A DNA stretch of 64,000 nucleotides from assembly GCF_002077945.1 (NCBI RefSeq), contig NZ_LVYD01000050.1, forward strand, positions 1-64,000. Direction: 5' to 3'. The notes beneath the pieces were generated by a model, which did not search any database, was not told where the DNA came from, and saw only the letters and a list, made by a program, of their open reading frames with translations. This DNA is from Niastella vici. GTDB lineage: Bacteria; Bacteroidota; Bacteroidia; Chitinophagales; Chitinophagaceae. Positions 17,009 to 25,330 of this stretch are shown here, one piece after another; within the stretch, counting starts at the first letter, position 1, and each line of letters begins with the position of its first letter. A program made the translations under genes and the position numbers.

Positions 17009-18302
17009 AACCCTTTTTAACAACATATACGAAGGGTACGCATATTCCTACCCGCACAAACACAGTTATCGCCGGTTAAACAACCTGTCGCTGCCGGAAT
17101 TATGGTCACCCGAAAAGAAAGACGCCCTCTTTCTGTATGTGCATTTGCCCTTCTGCGAAATGCGTTGTGGTTTTTGTAACCTGTTCACGATCGCGAATCC
17201 ACAGACCGACATGGTAGATGCCTACCTGCGCACCCTGGCGCGGGAAGCCAAAACGATAAAAGACCAGATCGCCCCCAAAGCATTCGCACAAATGGCAGTA
17301 GGCGGCGGCACACCCACTTTTTTACAACCACCGCAACTGGAAAAACTGTTTTCCATAATCAGGCAACTGGGGGGCGAACCCGAAAACATACCCACCTCGT
17401 TTGAATTGTCACCGGCTACGGTCACCCGCGAAAAGCTCAGGTTGTTGGTTGAGCAGGGAGTCGATAGGGTAAGCATGGGGGTGCAGAGTTTTGTGGAAAC
17501 CGAGGTAAAATCCCTGGGCCGGCCGCAAAAAAATACCGAAGTATACGCCGCACTCGATCTGCTGAAACAATATTCCTTTTCAATAGTGAATATCGACCTC
17601 ATTTATGGCGCGTATGGGCAAACGCTGTCGTCCTGGCTGCATTCGGTGCAGGAAGTCATCAGGTATGGGGTGGAAGAAGTATTTATCTACCCCCTGTATG
17701 TACGGCCGCTTACCGGCATTACAAAACTGAACCAGGAACCCGAAGACAACCGGTTTATATTTTATCGCGAAGCAAAACAGTTACTGCAATCGGCCGGCTA
17801 CCACCAGGTATCGATGCGCATGTTCCAGAAAACAGGCATTGCACAAAAAAGGCTTGCCCGCAGTTATGCCTGCCAGGAAGATGGCATGATCGGGCTGGGC
17901 GCAGGGGCCAGGTCCTATACGCAGTTGGTACATTATTCATCGGAATACGCAGTTGCCCGCCAGAATATTCGTTCCATCATTGAAAAATATATTGCCCGGC
18001 CGCATTTTAACGAAGTGGATTATGGCATTGTGCTGAACAAAGAAGAACAGCAGCGGCGCTTCGTTATTAAATCCATTCTGCATGGAACCGGTCTCGATCT
18101 GAAAAGATACCATACATTATTTGAGCAGGATGCACTGCGCGAATACCCATTGTTACCAGAACTGATCAATGCCGGTATGGCGCGGCTGCAGGGGCATGAA
18201 CTCCGGCTAACCGATATGGGCCTCGATTATTCCGACGCCATTGGGCCCGCGCTGTATTCAGCACCCATAAAACAACTGATCACTGAATTTGAATTGCAAT
18301 GA
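17001..18302 (+). CDS. STM4012 family radical SAM protein (HemN-like)
   Basis: 433 residues. HLPFCEMRCGFCNLFT supplies the CxxxCxxC that binds the 4Fe-4S cluster for S-adenosylmethionine cleavage. QMAVGGGTPTFL, ELSPATVT, GVDRVSMGVQSF and NIDLIYGAYGQT are typical of the HemN/coproporphyrinogen-oxidase-like class, and a HemN-type C-terminal domain follows (GLDLKRYHTLFEQD). HemN homologues are mostly not porphyrin enzymes but methylases, cyclopropanases or heme chaperones. The N-terminal YEGYAYSYPHKHSYR is, in my recollection, diagnostic of the STM4012 family. It is overlapped by both neighbours (8 and 4 bases), so production is stoichiometrically coupled. Substrate unknown. Confidence 0.9.
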   Translation: MVKTLFNNIYEGYAYSYPHKHSYRRLNNLSLPELWSPEKKDALFLYVHLPFCEMRCGFCNLFTIANPQTDMVDAYLRTLAREAKTIKDQIAPKAFAQMAVGGGTPTFLQPPQLEKLFSIIRQLGGEPENIPTSFELSPATVTREKLRLLVEQGVDRVSMGVQSFVETEVKSLGRPQKNTEVYAALDLLKQYSFSIVNIDLIYGAYGQTLSSWLHSVQEVIRYGVEEVFIYPLYVRPLTGITKLNQEPEDNRFIFYREAKQLLQSAGYHQVSMRMFQKTGIAQKRLARSYACQEDGMIGLGAGARSYTQLVHYSSEYAVARQNIRSIIEKYIARPHFNEVDYGIVLNKEEQQRRFVIKSILHGTGLDLKRYHTLFEQDALREYPLLPELINAGMARLQGHELRLTDMGLDYSDAIGPALYSAPIKQLITEFELQ

Positions 18303-19156
18303 CGTTGTCAATATTATACCGCGGTGTATTATCAGGCTGTAACTACGACTGCCCCTATTGTCCGTTTGCCAAGCGTAAAGATACCCGGGCCACGCTGGCT
18401 ACAGATGCGCAGCAGGTAGCCCGCTTCGTGCAATTTGTAAAACAGCAAACCAATATCGAATTCAAATTATTCTTCACGCCCTGGGGCGAAGCCCTCATTC
18501 GCAGGTATTACCAGCAGGCATTGGTTGAATTAAGTCATTGCAGCAACGTACAAAAGATCGCCATTCAAACCAACCTCTCGTGTGCCACTGGCTGGCTGCA
18601 AAAAGCCCTTAAAGAAAAAATAGCGCTCTGGTGCACGTATCATCCCGGTCAGGTTAGCCGCGAAGCATTTTTGAACAAATGCAGCGAGCTCGATGCTATG
18701 GGCGTTACCTACAGTGTAGGCATAGTGGGTTTCAAAGAAACGATCCCTGAAATTGAGACCATGCGCACGCTGTTACCCAAAGAAAGATATTTATGGGTGA
18801 ACGCGCTCAAAAAGCAGGCAGACTATTACGACAATAATGAACGGGAACGGCTGATCGCTGTTGACCCGTACGTGCCCTATAACATGGTGCATCATGAAAG
18901 CGAGGGTAAAGCCTGCCGAACGGGACATACCGTAATAAGCGTGGATGGTGAGGGCAATATTTACCGGTGTCATTTTATAAAAGAAAAGCTGGGCAATATT
19001 TACCAGCACGACCTCAATACTATTCTAAAACCCCGCGCGTGTACCAATGCCACCTGTGGCTGTCATATTGGTTATGTGCATATGGACCACCTGAATTTGT
19101 ACGAGGTGTACAATGGCCGCGAGCTGGAGCGGGTGGTGGCAGCAACCCGGCATTAA
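18299..19156 (+). CDS. STM4011 family radical SAM protein with C-terminal Cys-rich domain
   Basis: 285 residues starting LSILYRGVLSGCNYDCPYCPFAKRK, where CNYDCPYC is the CxxxCxxC radical SAM motif. The C-terminal 80 residues hold seven Cys (CRTGH, YRCHFI, ACTNATCGCHIG) in a SPASM/twitch-like arrangement that would bind an auxiliary iron-sulfur cluster, as in peptide-modifying enzymes. The ATG overlaps the stop of the preceding gene (ATGA). It is the last gene of the operon; a 421-base gap follows. Peptide modification is a reasonable guess from the auxiliary cluster, but no precursor peptide is evident nearby. Family membership is secure from the N-terminus and operon. Confidence 0.9.
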   Translation: MTLSILYRGVLSGCNYDCPYCPFAKRKDTRATLATDAQQVARFVQFVKQQTNIEFKLFFTPWGEALIRRYYQQALVELSHCSNVQKIAIQTNLSCATGWLQKALKEKIALWCTYHPGQVSREAFLNKCSELDAMGVTYSVGIVGFKETIPEIETMRTLLPKERYLWVNALKKQADYYDNNERERLIAVDPYVPYNMVHHESEGKACRTGHTVISVDGEGNIYRCHFIKEKLGNIYQHDLNTILKPRACTNATCGCHIGYVHMDHLNLYEVYNGRELERVVAATRH

Positions 19157-19577
19157 CCATCATTTATCATCTTTCGTTTCCGCGTCAGCATCTGTCTTCA
19201 ATGACCGCATCAACATCAGTGTTGAAGAATGCCGGTTCTCCATTCTACAGCAGATTGGCCCGGAAATGCGGGGCAATGCCGCATAATGCTGGGGAAATAG
19301 CGAAACGCTTCGCTGACATTCAATTTTTTATAAGGCGTTATGTCTACAATTTCTATCAACAATTCAGCTGAAATGGCAGGGCAGGATATTTGATGCCTTT
19401 GAAATGCGTGGGCTGTTTATTAATATGACTGCTGCTTACCGCCTGGTTTATAAATAACAGGCTCCGGAACACGTCCCGAAGCCCGTTACACTTTGCTGAA
19501 ATGGCATTCACATCAGCGGTGGTTTTGCCGGTATATTGGACTATCTGCGGAGCTAAAATATTCAAGAACCTTTTTGT
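19157..19577. other. 421-base gap after the STM4011 gene, no gene recognised
   Basis: One short stop-free stretch (about 19148-19284, reading RINISVEECRFSILQQIG) lacks a start codon and any family match. A small hairpin AGCGAA-ACGC-TTCGCT lies at 19299-19314 without a T-tract. It could hold a promoter for the glycosyltransferase gene. Confidence 0.6.
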
Positions 19578-20630
19578 ATGATACAATTTGATACAGAAAA
19601 ACCAACCATCGCCCTGTTCAGGGCCCTGCAACTCGGCGATATGTTGTGCGCAGTTCCCGCCATGCGGGCCTTGCGTCACGCCTTTCCACAAGCCGATATT
19701 GCCCTGATAGGTTTACCATGGGCAAATACATTTGTGCAACGGTTCAACCATTACCTCAATCGCCATATTGCTTTCCCCGGTTATCCCGGTTTGCCCGAAC
19801 AACCATTTTCAGAGAACGGCTGGATGACATTTGTTACCACCATGCAACAGGAACAATTTGATTGCATTATACAAATGCAGGGCAATGGAACAATAGTGAA
19901 CCAAATGCTGCAGCAGTTATATGCAAAACAACTGGCCGGCTTTCACCGGTACGACTGCCAAATGGACCCACAATTTTTTTTAGAGTATCCGGAAGAAGAG
20001 CATGAAGTAATGCGGCATCTGTTATTGATGAAGCACCTGGGCGTGAAGGATGAAGGGGTACAGCTGGAATTCCCCATCACCGAACAGGAAGAAACAACTT
20101 TGCATCAGGTAGCGCCGTTTGTACATGACGAACCCTATGTATGCATTCACCCGGGATCAGGGAGCACAGCCCGTCAATGGAATCCCTGTTACTTTGCCGC
20201 ATTGGGCGATTATTGCGCCGAACATGGGTACCGCGTAGTGCTCACGGGCACGCCCGATGAAACCTGGATCACCGATTATGTAGCCAACCTCATGACACAT
20301 AAACCAGTGAACCTGGCCGGAAAAACAGGGCTGGGGGTGGTAGCGGCATTAATAAAACGAGCCCACCTGCTGATAGCTGATTGTACAGGCGTTTCCCACA
20401 TTGCTGCGGCCACGCAAACACCCAGTATCATTATAAGTATGGATGGCGAACCGCATCGCTGGGCACCAATGAACCATTCGTTGCATCATGTATTTGACTG
20501 GACAAATAACAGGTCTTTTACAGAGGTACATAATCAGCTTGTAAACCTGGTTGCCATGGATACAAAAGAAAATACATTATCAAAGTTTGCCGTTTTTCAA
20601 TCAGGGGCAATGGGTTTTATCGTTGAATAA
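19578..20630 (+). CDS. Glycosyltransferase family 9 (heptosyltransferase-like)
   Basis: 350 residues. The N-terminal LFRALQLGDMLCAVPAMRALRHAFP is the GT9 nucleotide-sugar transferase N-domain signature, and the C-domain has YVCIHPGSGSTARQWNP, VVLTGTPDE, NLAGKTGLG and LIADCTGVSHIAAATQTP, matching ADP-heptose:LPS heptosyltransferases. Such enzymes extend LPS core or related surface glycans on the cytoplasmic face of the inner membrane. It lies on the same strand as the STM4011-4015 operon but 421 bases downstream, so co-function is uncertain. The stop lies 30 bases inside the 3' end of the convergent receiver gene. Confidence 0.9.
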   Translation: MIQFDTEKPTIALFRALQLGDMLCAVPAMRALRHAFPQADIALIGLPWANTFVQRFNHYLNRHIAFPGYPGLPEQPFSENGWMTFVTTMQQEQFDCIIQMQGNGTIVNQMLQQLYAKQLAGFHRYDCQMDPQFFLEYPEEEHEVMRHLLLMKHLGVKDEGVQLEFPITEQEETTLHQVAPFVHDEPYVCIHPGSGSTARQWNPCYFAALGDYCAEHGYRVVLTGTPDETWITDYVANLMTHKPVNLAGKTGLGVVAALIKRAHLLIADCTGVSHIAAATQTPSIIISMDGEPHRWAPMNHSLHHVFDWTNNRSFTEVHNQLVNLVAMDTKENTLSKFAVFQSGAMGFIVE

Positions 20631-20990
20631 ACTCATGAGGTGTTTGCGCAGGATCTTTACATTTTCCGGCTTGGGGATACAGCAATCGGCTCCCAATTGC
20701 AATGCTTTTTTATGGTCCTCTTCACTGATGTAGGTAGAATACATTACAAAGACCGATTTTTTTAACTGGTCCAGTTCTTTCAATTGCTTCAGGCAATTGA
20801 GGCCATTATAGCGTGGCATATTGATATCGATAAAAACAAATTCAGGTTGCAGCTCCTTTACGAGATGGGTAGCCTGTTCAAGACCGTTAGCCCAAACACA
20901 CTGGCAATTTTCCCCTGTCATCTCCAATGCCAGTTTAATGATATAATATTCCTCTTCATCATCGTCTACCAACAGAATGGTCCTTTGCAT
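20601..20990 (-). CDS. Single-domain response regulator (receiver domain only)
   Basis: 129 residues from the ATG at 20990; in-frame ATGs further upstream (21011, 21062) only add an unconserved tail. All receiver residues are present: acidic pocket LLVDDDEEE, phospho-acceptor Asp in FIDINMPRYNG, Thr in MYST, Lys in IPKP. There is no output domain, so it works as a phosphorelay or protein-interaction module, like the Rcp/CheY-type receivers common in Bacteroidota. The last codons overlap the convergent GT9 gene by 30 bases. A histidine kinase at 24027 is the nearest kinase but is not adjacent. An orphan TPP aptamer with terminator lies upstream on the same strand. Confidence 0.9.
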   Translation of the reverse strand: MQRTILLVDDDEEEYYIIKLALEMTGENCQCVWANGLEQATHLVKELQPEFVFIDINMPRYNGLNCLKQLKELDQLKKSVFVMYSTYISEEDHKKALQLGADCCIPKPENVKILRKHLMSLFNDKTHCP

Positions 20991-21424
20991 AACAGTGGTT
21001 GTGTTGTACATATTTAACGTAAAATAATGGTTCGGGTTAGGCATACAGAAACCAAATACCAATTACAAATGAATTGGGCCTGGGTTTAAATTCCAGAATG
21101 AAAGCTGTACATCATACCAATATCCGGGCGCAGGTAATCCTGAAAAAAATAGAACTGAAAGGGCTTAATCCTTAATTATAATATTTTGGTTAATATACAG
21201 GAAAAGAATGTATAAACAAACGGGACACTGTGTTGCCGTAGGTATTATGAAGATAGCCACTTAGTCATGTGAAAACAAATTATTTTCTGCTGGCGGCCAG
21301 CCGGGTATGAATTGTACCCGGCCCCCGGCCCAGGTAAACAGCATTAAAACAAGACCGTAATTTACTGAAATGAAGAAGACTGTGGTGTATTATTTAAACC
21401 AATGCATGCAGTAACGGGAACAGC

Positions 21425-21453
21425 AAAAAAAAGACTCCGGATGTACCGGAGTC
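21425..21453 (-). terminator. Intrinsic terminator directly downstream of the TPP aptamer
   Basis: Read on the minus strand: GACTCCGG, loop TACAT, CCGGAGTC, then eight T (21432-21425). A perfect 8-bp GC-rich stem with a T-tract, immediately 3' of the TPP aptamer. Confidence 0.92.
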
Positions 21454-21454
21454 C

Positions 21455-21549
21455 CCTCTGTTTCCCAGTCCCTACGCTGGCATTATCCAGATCAGGTTGT
21501 TGGAGTATTTTCTCAGGTTTAGTTTACTGGTTCTATCCCTTATTCAGAG
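21455..21549 (-). ncRNA. TPP (THI-element) riboswitch aptamer, orphan
   Basis: On the minus strand the conserved TPP core is present: CCTGAGAAAATAC, then ACCTGATCTGGATAATGCC and AGCGTAGGGA. These correspond to the pyrimidine- and pyrophosphate-sensing helices. A closing P1-like stem CTCTG/CAGAG pairs 21545-21549 with 21455-21459. The P2/P3 5' part (GGGATAGAACCAG) is more divergent than usual. A strong intrinsic terminator follows at once. The next gene on this strand is a receiver protein about 435 bases further on, and no thiamin gene is present in the window. Confidence 0.85.
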
Positions 21550-21840
21550 ATATACTTGTTTACTTAAACCACCTCCCTGAAAAACATTTGATCTATAACT
21601 AAAAATAATGTGCCAGTAATATCTCCCTCCTGACCAAAATCATTGCAGGTGCATATTGAGGAAATATGTCGTCACTGTACTCAACAAAAATAAATACTGG
21701 GGTTTATTTTTTTTATTCATTCAAATGTCGATAGCTTTAATATACCAACAGATCAATTTACCAGCTCACCGTTTGTTTATTTGCTTCGAAACGTTTTATT
21801 ACTTTTTATTAACTGGGATCAACAATTAACAACAGTAAGG

Positions 21841-21888
21841 AACAGTTTACGACTATAACGGACAATAACAACCGTTATAGCAACTGTT
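21841..21888. promoter_or_regulatory. Nested inverted repeat upstream of the KGG protein gene
   Basis: CTATAACGG (21853-21861) pairs perfectly with CCGTTATAG (21872-21880); outside it AACAGTT (21841-21847) pairs with AACTGTT (21882-21888). It lies 115 bases before the ATG at 22003 and may be an operator or a 5' leader structure. Confidence 0.55.
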
Positions 21889-22002
21889 ATACTTATTGAG
21901 AACAACGATCAGTGTTTGCAACAATAAAGCAACACAATGCAGTGAGCATTAAAATTGCAGTATATCAGACATTCCATTTACTAACGATTAAACTATTTAA
22001 TT

Positions 22003-23073
22003 ATGGAAAGAAGAGATCGACAGGGCAGGCGTAATACCGGCCGTCAGTACAATGAAGGAAACCGGGAACGCTATGGCTCGCAAGGAGGCTGGGGACAACA
22101 AGGTGAATATGGACAGCAAAGAAGAGGAATGGGAGGTTATGGACAAGGTGAATACGGCAGCCAGCATCAGGGCGGCTGGGGACAACAGGGTGCGTATGGC
22201 GGTCAGCAAGGTGGTTGGGGACATCAGGGTGGATACGGCGGTCCGCAAGGCGGCTTTGGTGGAAACCAGGGCTATGGCGGCCAACAAGGTGGCTGGGGCT
22301 ATCCCGGTTACGGAAACCAGGGCTATGGCCAGCAAGGCGGCTGGGGCGGTGGTTACGGCAACCAGGGTTATGGACAAATGGGCGGCTATGGACAGTATGG
22401 ACAACAAGGCGAATATGGACAACACAGAGGCGCCTGGGGACAACAGGGTGGTGGTTATGGCAACCAGGGTGGCTATGGCCAGCAATATGGTGGTCAGTTT
22501 GACCAGGACTATGACGATAGATACGAAGATGATGATTATGGCAGCCAGATGCAGGGAAGGTATGGCGAAGAAGAAGACTTTGACGAAGATGATGATTATG
22601 GTAACCAGATGCAGGGAAGGTATGGCGAAGAAGAAGAGGAATATTATGACGAAGACGAAGATGATTATGGCAGCCAGATGCAGGGCCGTTCGCGCCAGGG
22701 CTTCGGCAGCATGAGCCGGGAAAGGGAACGCAGCGGCATAGGTATGGGCAGCCGCCGTTATCAGCATGAAATGGGCGGCATGGGCCAGCAAGGCAATCGT
22801 GGCCGTTCATACCGTGAAGAAGAGGATTACGATTACGAAGGTGGCATGTATGGCCGTCAGGGTAGAAGAGGCAGCTCCGACACTTCGCGCCGTGGCTTTG
22901 CCAGTTTGCCCAAAAGTGAAGTACGCCAGATAGCCAGCATGGGCGGACGTGCTCGCAGCGGCCAAACAAGCGGCAGCTCGGGACGGGGCCGTTCTTCCAG
23001 CAACAAAAGCAGCTCATTTTCCCGTTCACAACGCGGAAAGAGCGGGCAAAGAAGTAAAAGCAGCTCGAGGTAA
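22003..23073 (+). CDS. Gly/Gln/Tyr-rich low-complexity protein with KGG stress motif
   Basis: 356 residues in three zones. Residues about 20-165 are GYGQQGGWGQQG-type low complexity, rich in Gly, Gln, Tyr and Trp with almost no aliphatic residues. Residues 165-235 are acidic with a repeated DDDYG(S/N)QMQGRYGEEE block. The C-terminal third is Arg/Ser/Gly-rich and contains RRGFASLPKSEVRQIASMGG, matching the KGG motif of general stress proteins (GFASM..EKxREIASKGG), and an earlier weaker RQGFGSM. The composition resembles prion-like RNA-binding or phase-separating proteins. The N-terminus MERRDRQGRR fits KGG proteins. Long open frames on both strands here are by-products of composition. A YciF-like stress gene follows. 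Biological role unknown. Confidence 0.8.
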   Translation: MERRDRQGRRNTGRQYNEGNRERYGSQGGWGQQGEYGQQRRGMGGYGQGEYGSQHQGGWGQQGAYGGQQGGWGHQGGYGGPQGGFGGNQGYGGQQGGWGYPGYGNQGYGQQGGWGGGYGNQGYGQMGGYGQYGQQGEYGQHRGAWGQQGGGYGNQGGYGQQYGGQFDQDYDDRYEDDDYGSQMQGRYGEEEDFDEDDDYGNQMQGRYGEEEEEYYDEDEDDYGSQMQGRSRQGFGSMSRERERSGIGMGSRRYQHEMGGMGQQGNRGRSYREEEDYDYEGGMYGRQGRRGSSDTSRRGFASLPKSEVRQIASMGGRARSGQTSGSSGRGRSSSNKSSSFSRSQRGKSGQRSKSSSR

Positions 23074-23075
23074 TG

Positions 23076-23180
23076 AATAGGAAGTAAGAAGTAGGAAGTA
23101 GGATGTAAGAAGTATGAAGATCGCAAATAATTGTAAGGCTGAAAATTTCAGACTTTTCTTACCTCCTACTTCTTACTTCA
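23076..23180. repeat. Family B intergenic quasi-palindrome (GAAGTAAGAAG words)
   Basis: Left arm of reiterated AAGTAAGAAGTAGGAAGTAG words and right arm CTTACCTCCTACTTCTTACT are complementary around about 45 unrelated bases. Same architecture at 42452, 43695, 45150 and 49673. Confidence 0.8.
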
Positions 23181-23256
23181 AAAGGTTATGACCTCAATGG
23201 TGAACCCATTCACCAAACAATCATTTATTAATAATCACCCACTAAATAATAGTAAC

Positions 23257-23883
23257 ATGGCAGCGGTAACAGAAACAGGGAAAAAAGGTAACGGACATAC
23301 CATAGAATCAGAAACCAGGAAAAAAAGCAGCAGTCAAAGCAGTATAGATGAATCTCCAACCTATTTGCAGAAGTTCTTTCTTGACCAGGTAAAAGATATA
23401 TATTATGCCGAACAGGAACTGCTGAAAACTTTACCTGAAGTAAAGAGTGTGGCCACTACCGAAGAATTGGAAGACGCCATCGAAGAGCACCACCAGCAAA
23501 CAAGACGGCATGTGAAAAGATTGGAAAAGATCTTTCACATGATCGGCTCAAGAGCAGAGGGGAAGCGGTGTGAAGCGATGGATGGCCTCATCAAGGAATG
23601 CAAAACTATTATCCGCGAAACTGAAGAAAGCACCATGACCCGCGATGCGGCGCTGATCATAGCTTTGCAAAAAATCGAACACTATGAGATCGCTTCTTAT
23701 GGTGGTTTGGAAGCACTGGCGGTGACCATGGGCCTTGAAAAAGCGGCAGATCTTTTAGACAAAACACTGGCCGAAGAAGAAATGGCCGACCAGCAGTTAA
23801 CTGATATTGCCGAGAATTTCATCAATGTGGAAGCAGAACACGAAGGCTCCTATAATTGGGATAAAAAGATCTGGGTAGTATAA
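23257..23883 (+). CDS. YciE/YciF-like ferritin-fold stress protein (DUF892)
   Basis: About 208 residues from the ATG at 23257 (an in-frame ATG at 23188 gives 69 more bases but lies in repeat-derived DNA). After a polar, disordered N-terminus comes YLQKFFLDQVKDIYYAEQELLKTLPE, then EEHHQQTRRHVKRLEKIF and ALQKIEHYEIASYGGLEALA, the helical bundle with Glu/His ligands of the DUF892 family (YciE/YciF), which binds a di-iron centre and responds to stress. Its position after the KGG-motif protein is consistent with a general stress cluster, as in enterobacterial yciGFE, where yciG is itself a KGG protein. That parallel strengthens both calls. Confidence 0.88.
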   Translation: MAAVTETGKKGNGHTIESETRKKSSSQSSIDESPTYLQKFFLDQVKDIYYAEQELLKTLPEVKSVATTEELEDAIEEHHQQTRRHVKRLEKIFHMIGSRAEGKRCEAMDGLIKECKTIIRETEESTMTRDAALIIALQKIEHYEIASYGGLEALAVTMGLEKAADLLDKTLAEEEMADQQLTDIAENFINVEAEHEGSYNWDKKIWVV

Positions 23884-23887
23884 AGAT

Positions 23888-24006
23888 TAGTTGCCAGTTA
23901 CCGGTTACCAGTTACCAGGACTTGAATATCGGGCACCCGGCCAATCATTGGGCCCGCCGGATTTTCGCCCGGTAACAGGGAACCGGCAACCGGTAACAGT
24001 AACATT
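23888..24006. repeat. Family A intergenic quasi-palindrome
   Basis: Left arm TTGCCAGTTACCGGTTACCA, right arm CCGGTAACAGGGAACCGGCA then ACCGGTAAC, with a centre of about 50 bases. It lies between the convergent YciF-like and histidine-kinase genes. Confidence 0.75.
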
Positions 24007-24026
24007 GACTATTGGGGATTTCAAAT

Positions 24027-25223
24027 TCATTCCGCAGGTAAATAACATTTTATTGTTGCCCCCTTTCCCGGCTGGGCAATGGCTTGTATAAACCCATCAT
24101 GCGCTTCCACGATCTTCTTTGCAATGGTAAGTCCCATACCCGAACCATGATACAGGCTTTTGGGATGTAATTTTTCAAACATGATAAAAACCCGGTCGGC
24201 ATGCACAGGATCAAAGCCGATGCCATTATCAGTAAAAGAAACCTGTACTATTGGTTTATTACTTTGAAACCCGGGTGGCAAATCGGCTGAGTCAATTGCA
24301 TGGCTGGCAATCCTGATATAGGGCTGATTCCCTTTCTCCTGAAACTTCAGCCCGTTATCAATGAGGTTAACGAACAGGGTTTGCAGCATGTCTTTATAAC
24401 CGGGTATCAACGGCAAACCGTCTGTTTCAATAACAGCCCCCCTTTCAGTGATCTTTTTTTCCAGCTTTACCAGGGCTTCCCTGTACACTTCGTTCAGGTC
24501 AACGTTATTGCGCACCTGTTTGAAACTGTTGATATGACTCAGCGCCCAGATATCATCCAGTAACAGGTTAATTTTATTGATCGATGCCTGAATGCGGCGG
24601 ATGTTGGCCTTGCCGCCATTCGATAACACCTTTCCTTCCGATTTCACCAGCAATTCAAAGGCAGTATACACATGCCGTAAGGGTTCCTTTATTTCGTTAC
24701 TGGTGATATAAGTAAAAGTGGCCATTTCGGTAGTGACGGTTTCCAGTTGACGATATTGCTGTGCCAGCGCCTCATTCACTTCCTGCAATCTCTTTTCCGC
24801 TTTTACCCGCCCGGCTACATCATGCATGATATTCATAACGCTCTTTACCTTGCCCGCTTCATTGGTGAGAGGAATAAAATGGTTTTCATAATTTTCCCGG
24901 TTAAACAAGCCGGTACGGGCCGGAACAAAAGTTTTATAGCCCCTGAATGCAGATTGAATGGCGTCAATCATCTCTGGATCTTCCTTTAATTGCGCAAATA
25001 CCTGCAGCAAAGATTTGCCAATGATATCATCTTTATGTATTCCGGTAATTAAAGCCGCCGTTTTGTTCCAGGCGATCACGCACCATTGCTCATCGATAGC
25101 CATAACCCGGTCAATACTGTTATCGGTTAGCAATTCATACAAATCAGGGTGGGATGTTTGCTGAAAAGCCGCTTTACGCATAGAAGTAAGTTTACTGTTA
25201 AAGTCAGCATTGTCAACTTCCAA
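24027..25223 (-). CDS. PAS-domain sensor histidine kinase, H-box histidine replaced by Asn
   Basis: 398 residues: PAS domain (about 25-135, DRVMAIDEQWCVIAWNKTAA, NIMHDVAGRVKAEKRLQ), a coiled-coil linker, a dimerisation region (about 165-240) and an HATPase_c domain (270-398) with N-box NLIDNGLKF, G1 DNGIGFD and G2 GSGMGLTIAKKI. In relatives the phospho-acceptor sits in a (A/S)SHDLKEPL motif; here it reads TSNEIKEPL, so the histidine is Asn, confirmed in the codons (AGT AAC GAA ATA AAG). ATP binding looks intact. No membrane segment, so cytoplasmic. It may be a signalling pseudokinase or a regulator of another kinase. No adjacent response regulator. Confidence 0.88.
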   Translation of the reverse strand: MEVDNADFNSKLTSMRKAAFQQTSHPDLYELLTDNSIDRVMAIDEQWCVIAWNKTAALITGIHKDDIIGKSLLQVFAQLKEDPEMIDAIQSAFRGYKTFVPARTGLFNRENYENHFIPLTNEAGKVKSVMNIMHDVAGRVKAEKRLQEVNEALAQQYRQLETVTTEMATFTYITSNEIKEPLRHVYTAFELLVKSEGKVLSNGGKANIRRIQASINKINLLLDDIWALSHINSFKQVRNNVDLNEVYREALVKLEKKITERGAVIETDGLPLIPGYKDMLQTLFVNLIDNGLKFQEKGNQPYIRIASHAIDSADLPPGFQSNKPIVQVSFTDNGIGFDPVHADRVFIMFEKLHPKSLYHGSGMGLTIAKKIVEAHDGFIQAIAQPGKGATIKCYLPAE

Positions 25224-25330
25224 GGGTTAAAAAAGAACCTGGGTCATTAATTTAAATAACCTGTTCAAACACTCTTAATCCAATATTAAGGTACACCTTT
25301 TGATGCAAAAAATAATCAAACCATTACCTG

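Noticed and set aside
19148-19284. Possible precursor peptide after the STM4011 gene
   Set aside because: The stop-free stretch has no ATG, GTG or TTG near its start and lacks leader-core features expected of a modified peptide.
21997-23029. Long open frames antisense to the Gly/Gln-rich gene (264 and 342 codons)
   Set aside because: They follow from the biased composition of the KGG gene; their products are low-complexity Ala/Ile/Leu or His/Pro/Arg strings with no family likeness.
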